A stretch of 64,000 nucleotides of DNA from NCBI GenBank assembly GCA_018857735.1, contig JABMCL010000287.1, forward strand, positions 135,001 to 199,000, written 5' to 3'. Source of the stretch: Alviniconcha marisindica. Its lineage: Eukaryota; Mollusca; Gastropoda; Provannidae. The notes beneath the pieces were generated by a model. That model did no database searches. It was given only the letters and a program-made list of their open reading frames with translations, and was not told the DNA's origin. Shown here piece after piece: positions 38,424-49,726 of this stretch. How positions within the stretch are numbered: position 1 is the stretch's first letter; each line of letters starts with the position of its first letter. Position numbers and translations under genes: made by a program.

Positions 38424-41400
38424 ATTTGTCTACTTGACTGCCTGTCTATGTCCGTGTGTGTGATTGTGTGCCTGCCCGCTTGCCTGTCTGTGTCCATGTG
38501 TGTGTGTGTATGCATGTGTGCGTGCATGCATGCATGCATGCATGTGTGCATGCACGTGTGTGTTATTTGTCCACTTGACTGCCTGTCCATGTCTGTGTGT
38601 GTGTTTGTGTGCCTGCCTGCCTGTGTGTGTCCACGTGTCTGCGTGTGCGTGCGTGTGTGTGAGAGTGTGCGTGTGTATTTGTCCACTTGACTGTCTGCCT
38701 GTATCCATGTGTGTGTGTGTGTGTGAGAGAGAGATGGGTGGAGGGGGCATGGGGAAAGCGACAAGGATGATGGAAAGTGGTTGGGGTGGGGGATGGTAGT
38801 GGGATGTTGAACTATGGCGGCACTTGAAGGTTTGATGGGATTTGATCTTATCTTGCTGCATTGTGAAAGGCATGTGTGTGTGCCCCCCTTCCTGTTTGTG
38901 TAGACATAGATGGTAGATATATATATAGTTCAGTTTTCCTGTGAATCTTGCTTCACTTTTCTGATCTAGTTGATTGAAACTCTTTCTGTCAGTCTTTGTT
39001 TGTAATGTCCCTGTTCAGTCTTTATAGTGACATTCCATCATTGAGCTGTAATAAGTCAGTGGACAATGATACAGGATAATCATTTTAAAGAGAAGCTTTC
39101 AGTGTTATACAGTGGAACTCTCTTTAAAAAAGACTCCCTCAAGATTAAATTCTGTGTATGACAAGTCGTTCAGAAATCTGTTTTGTGCCATTTCTTTGTT
39201 TTTAGTTCTCTTAAGACAGACTTCTGAAGTTCATTGTGCAATAAAGGACCCCCTTGAGGTTCAATTCTGCAAAACACAGACATTCAAAAGTCATTGCTGT
39301 GCACTTTTATTGTATTTTTAAATCTCTTAAAACGAACTTCTATCTAGCAATATTTTTGATGGTAAAGAAGGACCCCTTAAGATTACATTCTACTTAAACC
39401 CCATTTTATTTAGGCCAACTTTTCTTTGGGAGGCTGAAATTCCCCAATACAAAAAGCCATCCAGTTTTTACTAATGGTGCCATTGGTGACCTCTTCCAAA
39501 ATGAAAACAAAAAACCAACAACAACAACAAAAAAAGGGGGTGGGGGGGGGGGGGGGGGGGGGGGGGGGGAGGAGAGAGGGGGAAATACTGACCTTTTTCT
39601 TTTGTAAAGAAAAAAGAGAGAGAGGGAAATACTGGCCTTTTTCTTTTGTAAAGAAAGCCCCCTTTGGTAGGTTGGTGCCTGCAGAACAATCAGTTACACA
39701 CAAGTGAAACAGGGTAACAAAAACAATGTGTCTTAAATATGGGATATGGGCATATAAGTAGGTTAAGGAAAAAGAATCCTTCAAAACTCTTATGCTTGTA
39801 TTTTTGGCTCTCAAAGGACAAGTTTTATCAGAAAGCAATTTTGATGGCTCTTGCCACTTTAATGGGGGTTTACAGTTCATGAATGTGATTTTGAATTTTT
39901 TTTAATTTTTTTTTTATAAATGAGTAAATGTCATTGTAAGTGTGAACTGACTGATACAAGGATATGAGAAAAAAAGATCATTTATTGAGATGTGCATTCA
40001 TCAATTTCATGTGGAGCCACAGGAGTGTAGCTATACTAATTTTATATATATTTTTTTTAACCCTTCTCTTGCTGTGTACTGTGCAGAAGTGAAGCGAAAT
40101 GAGATGAAGTGAGTTGAGCGTAGAGCAGAACTTGCAGTAACGTATCATAGTATTGGCCATTTTCACTTGTTGCTGTGAAGTGGGTCCACCAAAGCACTCT
40201 GCTTTAGTTATCCCTTGGCCTGTAGCCAGAATTTCATACTGACATACATGGATACAGAGGGAAGCTCTTGATTAACCGGCACAGATCTCTGTAATCTGGG
40301 CAACAAATTTGGCATTGTTTCCTGTTGTTTGTGTGTAACCAGAGGGCACTGCTTATGACTAATGCTTTGTTGTTCTAAACGTAGTCAACTTTGATTAGTG
40401 TGGTCACCTCGTTACATGTTATTCACAATCATTTGACAGTATGACTGCCTCGTGACTGCAAATTATATTTCTAGGAAACCTGTAGAGGTGTGTTGATATG
40501 TCACCACCCTTGTGCTGATGTGGCAAAGCAGTGTTGTTACTGTCAGTCGCGTATCAAAAGTTACAAGTGCTCAATGAATGGGACTTGTGCTTTCTGGCAG
40601 TTGAAACTTAATTGTCAGGGGAAGTGGATCTGTCTGCACTTTGTGTGTGTTGTTTACTCTGTAGTGCTTGTGCCACACAGGTAGATTAGATGTGATGATG
40701 CCTTATTTTACAAAACGTCCTCAGCAATATATTCATCAGCTTAAGGTCAGCATTCATTAAGTTATCATTTTGTTGAGTTGGCATTGGTTTGTTTGTTTGT
40801 TTGTGTGTTTTGATTGCCAGTTGCATCTTTTCTGTACACGTTGCCTTACCTTGCCATGTTTATTTGTGTAGAGGTATGGGAAAGTGTGTCATCATCCCTA
40901 CTTGTTTCCAAACCTTACCTTGGTTATTTGTGTAGATGTCTATATTATATCTGTATACATGTGAGAGAATTTTTTTTATTAACCCCACATGTGCCATACC
41001 TTTCCATGTTTATTTGTTTAGATATGTGAAAAAACGTCGTTATTCAAAGTGAGTGGATTTTGCTTTTGAATCATTTTGTACAGCTTTTGAATATTTTTCT
41101 TCAAAATGTGTCACAATGCTGAGTCGTATGCCTGATGTATGGACTGTTTCCAGAGTCAATGCATGCTGTGTGTTGGAATGTTGGTTTTAAAGGTTGGTGC
41201 CTCCAATGTCCACCTAACTGCAGAGCCTGGGGCTTGTGAAGAATCACTTACACCTGGCCATCCCAGTTTATATCAGTTCTGACTGACCTCTACACCTGAT
41301 TAATAACATGTACAGGTGAAACCCATTGTAAATCTGTGAGCAGCAGATGGATTAGTTCTCAGATGAACTGTATTTCAACCTTCAATCAGTCAGTCACTCA

Positions 41401-42488
41401 TTATTTACTTGTAAAGTTGGTTAAGTTTGTGTAGGTTGACGTAATATAGATAACCATACCACCTCCCATCCCTCTCCCCAGTTTGCTCTGTCTGTTCCAT
41501 TTGATTCTTTGGAAAGTGAATTAATGAAAAGAAAAGGTAATACACCCCCACCCCCCCAACCCCACCCCCCATTTCATTTCATATTCAAGGGAAAGAATCC
41601 TCTTTTTTTTTTAAATCATCAGACATGTAGGATAAAGCCAAGAATGTTCTCTCTTCTGTGTGGACAAGCTAGTGGTTTCACAAAACTGGCTTTCTACAGT
41701 AAGGCATCTTGAAGTGTTTGAATGTGTGAATATCTACAGCACTGGTACACATTTGTGGAAAGTGGAGCCACAGAACAATACAGTCTTGATACCGGTATAG
41801 AAAGGGGATATTGCCTACGCTAGAAATGTACGGTTGCTTTCCTTTCTGAAATATTGTGGTGGAGGGTTTTTCAAAGTACTAACCTTTAAGCTACTAACCA
41901 GTCTTGTATGGCTGACTGGAAGAACAAACATTTTCCACAGTGGCAAATTGTATTTTGTCATGAAATAAAAGATGAAACAAACATAAAATAAAGCAAAGTT
42001 ATTTGTAATGCTAAGCCTCGTTTGAGAAAGGAAAAGAAGAAGACGAAGAAGAAGACATGAAATGAATATTCTTCCAGTGACTATATATATATGCACTTTA
42101 TTGCAGTGGATTGCCAAAGTATTAATGACCTGATTTGCATGTTTGCCGTATTATGATACTAACAAACAGTGTCTCAAGAATAATACACTAATACATATTT
42201 GTAATGCTGTAATGGGTCACTGGTATTCTTCAGCTAAGTAACTCACCAACTCACTGTTACTTTCCTCTATGATACTTATGTATCTGTTTGTCTCTGTCTT
42301 TCTGTCTTGCCTCTGTGTGTCTGTCTCAGCCTCTCTCTCTCTCTCTCTCTCTCTTTGTCTCAGTCACTTGCCGCTGTCACTTGCCTCTGTGTATTTGTAA
42401 AATCCAAGAACTAAATGTGTCTCTGTCTATCTCATCTCAGCCTTTGTCTGTCTCGCTGTCTCTCTGTGTGTGTCTCTCTCTCTGTATC

Positions 42489-42567
<79 letters not shown>

Positions 42568-45500
42568 TCTTAGTGTCTAAAAACTGAACACTGTGTATGT
42601 TACAGGAAAAAATATTGTAAGTACATTGTGTATGTCACAGGTAAAAATATTGTAAGCAGCATTTTGTGTGTGTGTGGCTAAACTGATCACACCAATGTTG
42701 TTTGAAATGAAGGTTGCTTTATATTCATACAGGAAGAAACATCATTTATGGTATTGAAACTGTCATTTAAACAATGAGTGTGTGTTTCATTCTCTTTTTC
42801 CAAGTTTTGGGACAGGGTGGTTGTGCCTGCAGAGTCCTTTTTACCAAGAACACAATGGCAATTTATTAATACTGACAGCATACCTGAAAATATTCAAGTC
42901 AGCTGCAGTTGTCAGTATCAATGATCCTTTGGTTTGGGATGTTTATGTGGTATTTTTATTTCCAGCTTTTCTTTGAAGTTCAGCTGCCAGTGAAAGTCCC
43001 TTGAAAAGAAGTCCCTTTAGGGGAGTTAGCTCAGAGAATTAAATACTGATGGTGAAAGATAAAAGAGTAGTGAGAAAGACAATAAAAGATTGACATTGAG
43101 AAAAAAAGAAAATGAAAAAAGAAGTACACACTGCCCCTGGCAGTGAGAAATCAAAAAGAATTATTTACTGATATTGAAAAATGAAGAAAAGACAGAGAGA
43201 AAGAGATTTAGAGACTGACAGAAATAAACAGGGAAGTAGAGAGAGGGACTGACAGTGAAAAGACAAAGATCAGTTATACACTGACAATGAAAAGAAATGA
43301 GAAAGTATGGAGGAAAAAAACCCAGTGACTGCCAGTGAAAAGAAGCAAGAAAGTATGGAGACAGAACTCCGAACTCAGGACTGTACTATTACACCAGGAT
43401 TAAGATTCGAGGCAGTCGCCTATTCATACAATCTGTTCCTGCTAATCTACATGCCAATAGGCTACATATAAAACAACAGCAACAACATTGACTACCATAG
43501 TAATGATGATGAAGAGAGAGAATTCAAGGCCGACCATGAGAAAGTCTGGATGAAGAGAGCTTGAGACAGATTGAAATGAGAGAGAAATTATGGAGAAAGT
43601 TAGCTGGAGACTGACACTGAGAAATAAAAGGGAATGTATGAAGACAGTGAATCAGGAACTGAAAATGGAAGTGAGAAGAAAAGAGAAACAATTGGAGAAA
43701 GAGAACATTAAATACTGGCAGTGAACGAAAGGAGAATTAAAGCACTGGACAATTAGAGATGAGAAGAAAAGAGAAAGTAGAGAGAAAGAAAGTAGTGAGA
43801 ACAAAAGAGAAACCAAGGAGGAGTAAGTAAGTAAGTTGGTGTTTTACGCCCAGTCAACCGGTGCGGTTATATCAGGGCGAGACCAAGGAGGAAGGAACAG
43901 TTAAAGACTGATGGTGAAGAGAAAAGAGAAAGGATGCAAGAAAGGAATTAGGGACCTGGGAGAAAGAGAATTCAAGGCATTGAGGAAAAAAGGAGGGGAA
44001 AAAAAGAGAAAAAAAGGAGAAAGTTAAGAAGAAAAATAGAGAGAAAAAAAGCAGAAGAAAAAGAGGCTGGTACTTAGTTAGAGAGAAAAAAGAAAAGAAA
44101 AGAAGAAGCAGAAAAAGTCGAGAAAAAAGCAGAAGAAGGCATTAGTTATTGCAACTTGGGAGTGAGAAGAAAAGAGTAAGCAGACAGAAGGAGAATTGAA
44201 GGCTGATGGTGGGGAAAAAAGGGAAAGTATCTAGAGTGTGAAATAAAGACTGGCACTGAAAAGAAAAGGAACGCAGAAAAAAAGAGCTGTTGACCAACAG
44301 AGAGAAGGGTGGGAGAGAAAGAAGGCCCTGAAAGTAGGTTCGGGGACTGGCAGTGAAAAACATACAGAAAGTACAGTAAGTAAGTAACTTGATGCTTTAC
44401 ACCCAGTCAGCCAGTATGGTTATATCAGGGTGAGGAAAACAAAAAAGAGAAGAAAAAAAAGACAGAGAAAAAGACTCAGACAGTGACACCGAGAAGATGA
44501 TTAATTAGAACGTAGAAAGAGTTACTCAGTTAGCAACTCAGACAGTGGGAAGGTGTAGAGAAAGAGAATTAGAGACCGGGTCAGTGAGAAGAAAAGAAAC
44601 TGTAAAGAGAGTCAGGGCGGCAAGGGACCGCTGTGTGTGATCCTAGCACATAATTGTAGGTTGCAGAGAAAGAGGTGGTTCACCCTTGTCTACCCCTCTA
44701 ATCACCCGTAACACAGTCACCTGTAGCACTGGTCAGAAGGATTGTCACCTACTTTTCTTCTCCCCCCACCCTCCCCTACACACACAGAGACTTGTGCACC
44801 TTCCTCCACCTCTAGTACACTGGTCAGCAGTCTGTACTTTGTACGGAAATGTGGGCAGAAGAAATCTGTCAGTCTGGTGGCTTTGGATCTGTGAGTCTTG
44901 GGCTGCAGTGTGGATTACCATTAAATGCTGACTTGGAGCTTGTTTTTGGAGGAGTTTTTTTTTGGTCCCTTCTCTCGCTGCGACCCTGTGGAACTTGGCT
45001 TGCAGTTTCACCTTGACAGTGCTGTCAGCAGGACTTCCTGGGGGAATTTTGACAAGATTCAAGAAAGGGATCAGAGATTCACTCGTGTTTTCTGTGATAA
45101 CATGTTTGGCAGCAGCGCATTCATCAATGTACATGTGTGATTCAATGGCTGATGTGGATGTGTGAGTTTGAGTGGTCTGTCCCTGTGGGTTGCAGCACTT
45201 CCCTGGATGGTAGACAGTGTGCTGGTTTAGAGATTGAGATATTAGTTCATATTCCACTCCCTGGATGGTAGACAGTATGCTGTTTTAGAGATATTAGTTC
45301 ATATTCCACTGGCTGGATGGTAGACAGTGCTGGTTTAGAGATTGAGATAGTTCATATTCCACTGCCCGGATGGTAGACAGTGTGCTGCTTTAGAGATTGA
45401 GATATTAGTTCATATTCCACCGCCTGGATGGTAGAGAGTGCACTGGTTTAGAGGCTGAGACCTTCTTAGTTCACACTGCACTTTGGATGTGGATTTTTTC

Positions 45501-48500
45501 TACCCCTTTGTAGTCATTGGTAGCTAGTTTATGTGTACCATGGTTAGAAATACATTGTAAGCCAAAGAAGAGGTTGATGGTCCTGGTCTCGTGTCAGACT
45601 GGCAGTGATACCACGCAAGGCAGTGAGATGGCAGTGCTGCAGTGAGAAGTGGGACTGAGACTAAGAGCTGTGTGAATTGAACAGTACAACAGCAAGACAA
45701 AGCTCATGGTTGGGTGATGATGTGGAGGAGAAATGTACCGTTCGGCAGATTGGGATGTGTGTACTACGCTTTAAGTAGAAACAATTTGTGCTGCATTGTG
45801 GGTGCGTTGCACTTGCAGTCAGAGACAGTTCTGTTTCTGTGATAGTTCTTTTCTTCTGCCGTGGCAAAATATTCTTTAGTGCTGAGCTTTTTTTCTTCTG
45901 CTGTGGCAAAATATTCTGTAGTGCTGAGCTTTTCTTTTTGATCGCGGCAGCTGATATTAAAACATGTGAGCTACTGCCAAAGTATTGTCTTAAGATTTTT
46001 GAAGTCCCCCCCCCCCCCCCCCACCACCCCTCCCTAGAGATAAACCTTGAAAAAAAGTTAATGGAGCATGGCTGCCAAGCCAGGGTGTACAGCACAGTCT
46101 CTCTTTCATTGTTTCTGCTGGGGTGCCCTAAATGGAATTATATCCCCCACTGCAGACAGCTGGGTACCCTACTTCAACCCAGGAACACCTGAATGCACTC
46201 AGGCTTCAAAGAGGTCAGTGTCGTACAGGTGTGGAAAATGAGGAGCGTTTTTTTCACAACATAAGACCACCCTTCCTTGAAGCCATGCTGGGACTGACCA
46301 GGCACGGCGTAGTGGTGGCAAAGAGGACTAGTTCTAGAGACACTTGAGGCCATGTGGATTAGCTGGCTCAGTTGTGGCCTATGTACACCTACCCTTTGCA
46401 TTAGCTTGGTTTGGGTCTTGGGTTAGGTCTGTGGTCAGTCGCTCATGATGGCAGTCCTCTGCCTGACGAGTTGTGGAAACAATCATATCTTAGCTGCTGA
46501 CAGTGACATTTTGTGGGAAATTTGTGTGTCATTCTGGAAGTGAAAGTTTGGTCTTCTAAAAGGCTAGCACAGTTCACAGACATTAACGTTTATTTTTATT
46601 ACAACCTGAGATTTTGTATAATAATTGTACCTCTTCTCCTGCATTACTTAACTTTGAAGAGAAACTTACAAAAAGAAACAGTACATTGCAGTCATGTGGG
46701 GGGGGGGGGGGGGGGGATTGCAAAAATAGCAACAGAAGCAATAAAATGCAAATGGTTTATGGTGATGTGTGTTAGTGTACCAAGTTTTTAACTGAAATGG
46801 AGTACTGACGAATGGTTCCACCTAGCATTTGAATTATGCATAAGAAAAATGTTGCCAACTGAATAATTACCCAGTCAGAGAGTGAAGTGTCACATTAGTA
46901 AACACAATCTGTCAAAAGAGATGAGAATAAAGGTATCTGGTGGTTGACAAAAGATGAGATAGGTGGTTATTTTCTCACTCTCATGGTTCTTATTTTCTCA
47001 GTCTCAAGAAAGTGATTGCATCAACAAGAGCAGGGTAGTGGGCGTAGCGCTACCTCTGAAGATTTTCCAGGGGGTGTAATTTTCTGGTCTATTTGTTTGG
47101 ACAAAGGAGCATAGCCCAGCTTTAATGCTGCATGAAATGTTTGTATACACACAGCCATGAGCATTTACATTAGGTGCATTGAATTCAGGAAACCCACCTC
47201 TATACTTTCATTCAATGCCCTACACATGCTGTGCAAACTAGTCATAGAAGTGTGGTAATCACACGTGAAAGAGGGAGCTAGAGGGGGGGGGGGGGGGGGG
47301 GGCAGAGAGGAAAAACTGAATAGACCAAAAGAACACCTACATGTTTCAAGCATAAGGACACTGTTTGCATGCTTTAAGCAGTGAAGTGGAGCTGCTAAAA
47401 GTTGAAGACTGTGTAGGAATTGCAGTGTAACAGGAGGGCAGTAAGACAGGGATTACTGCAGGTGTCCAGGTGCAGATGTAGTAACTAGGTCACAGGGATG
47501 TTTGTGTGTCCTGATGAGCAGCCACTTTATGTCAGATGGTGGTGTTTCTCCATTGATTTTTGATGGATGAGGTGGGCAGCATTCAGCTGCTGATGTGTTG
47601 TTCTTTTCTTTTTCTCTTCCTTTTTTAGTCCCTTCTGGTTTTGACGCTGACATTTCTGTAGCGTTGCGATTTGAGGAAAATCACCGATCATGTGTTCTTC
47701 CTGAACTCTGTTCCCTTTTGTGCCTGTCACCGGGAGTTTCTGTCTTGTGTGTGCTAAGTTATTGATGTGTGTGTCTGTGTGTGTTTCTTGGTTGGAGCTC
47801 CTGTTTTGGAGTGTGAACAGTGAGGGATCCACCCCCTGTCTGGACTGTGACGGAGTTGTAGTGTGTCTGGTTGTGCTTACTGTATGTTGTGGGTTCTTTT
47901 TAGTCTTCACTTCCTCCTTCTTCTGGATATTATGAAAATCATGATGGTACTGCATACATGATAGCACAGAACAAAATGCATGATGAAAAGAAGCTCAGTA
48001 GATCTTCTTTGGGATGCCCACAAGTGGAATTAAGGATGTGGAAATTCTTAGCTGTGGTTCAACAACAACCTTAGGTGCATCTGTTTGTGAATGAGGGCAG
48101 GTCAACACCTGTGATGAATTGTCTGTGTTGGTAAATGTGTGTTCAGTTTGGGTGTATTTTATGAATTTGTGTCAGCCGGACTGCATGTTCAAAAACGAAA
48201 CAAGAAAGGTGTCAGTATTACATGGCTGATTGTGAAAGTGAAAATATGCATTGTGATTAGAAAAGAAAACGGTACTTTGACTACATGAAACGTTTGTGAC
48301 TGCAAATATGATTGCGCCAGTCAGTGTCAAGCGTGGAAACCCAATGCGCATCTCCCAGTTTCAAAACAGTTGGATTGACGGAGTTCACCTGGCATGGACT
48401 GGAATGATACAAACTAACCTGACAGCATGACCAAAAAGTAAAATGACCCCTGCCTGCATTGAATAACAATGAGTGAGACTTGCCTGCAGCATAAAAGACA

Positions 48501-48854
48501 TCTGCCGCAGTTGATAGGTCCAAGGAAACGCTTTCTCGGCAGAGTCAGACTCTACTTGTGCAGGGCGAGACTGCGTTACCTCAGAACCTCATCACTGTGT
48601 CAGCGATTGATCTGCAGAGGTGCAGAAGGGGCTGCTGCTGCTGGTTGTGTTGTCATTGAAGATGTTGATGGTGTGTGTTGTGTGCGCCGCGGGCATCTCG
48701 CACACGATGGGCCGCTGTTTCAGAAAGTGTGTCTGTGTTGTCCACAGGGCTGTATCCATGGAATCAGAGAAGTCTGGTCCCAGTGGAGACTACAATCACA
48801 TAGAAGGTAGGCGAAAGTTATTTTAGATTTTCTGCTGTGTGTGTGTGTGTGTGT

Positions 48855-48904
<50 letters not shown>

Positions 48905-49657
48905 CACTAGTGTATGTCACTTGCACGTTTTTACTGTAAAATAGTGTGGGGACATGTTTAGCACAAAGGGATATGTATTCTAGTGTAGTATATGGATACC
49001 GTTGTACATGCAGGATATTTCCCTACAAACTGGCACACACCTCTCTTTCATTTACTTCATGATAGTGTGAACACCCCCCCCCATGACAGAACAGTATACT
49101 GTGCAATACATACAGTAATACTGGCAGTTTTATTTTGTTCTGGTGCATTTGATAGAAACTGAGAGTGACACCAGTTGCATGGGGCAGTGTGTTATACTTA
49201 AATAGCATTCAATCTGATCGTGACTAGCGCATGAAATGTCATCTCCAGTGCGTGCAAGTAAACAAAATTATAGATTAGTGGTGGTATTGTGTGTGCGACA
49301 GGTGTGTTGACACAGCTGAATGAGAGTCGCAGTCAGCTGGAGGAGTTGTGGGCGGCACGCAAGATGAAGCTGGATCTGTGTTTGCAGCTGAGGATCTTTG
49401 AACGGGACGCCATGGAGGTAGGGGCGCATTGTTAGCATAGGTGTGGTGAACAGCATTTTTTTTTCAGGGTTCAAAAGGGTGTGTGTTGCTGGACTGCTTG
49501 TGGTCGAGAAGAAGCATTCGTTTTTGTTTTGACTCTTTTATATTAAGGAAGAGTGTTTGTCCTTCAGCTAGTTGTCATTAAGAAAAATATTTTCTGACCA
49601 ATTCCTGACTGATTCTCTTTTCTCTGCCTCTGCCTCTGCCTGTCTGTCTGTCTGTCA

Positions 49658-49726
<69 letters not shown>

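Larger units (their letters stand above)
43030..44640 (+). repeat. 1.6-kb purine-rich block
   Basis: The + strand is dominated by A and G with a recurring loose theme (GACTGGCAGTGAAAAGAAA, GAGAAAGTATGGAGAAAGAG). It looks like a very diverged minisatellite. Two short insertions of the GTAAGTAAG family lie within it. Confidence 0.8.
38295..48747 (+). other. TRIO: TRIO intron 16 (10.4 kb)
   Basis: The largest intron in the window. Contains (TG)n/(TGCA)n at 38350-38735, a diverged ~120-bp triple at 39108-39400, a 30-nt G-rich run at about 39537-39569, a ~75-bp triple near 40845-41035, (CT)n at 42320-42562, the polypurine block, two short insertions, a ~58-bp array at 45195-45470, poly(C)/(G) runs at 46007, 46698 and 47284, and unique sequence. 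No exon is missing here by homology. A GC-richer patch at 48480-48740 just before exon 17 is unexplained. Confidence 0.7.

Noticed and set aside
47527..47967. 146-codon minus-strand ORF in intron 16
   Set aside because: Low-complexity Lys/Thr/Gln text without domain features, and no supporting signals.
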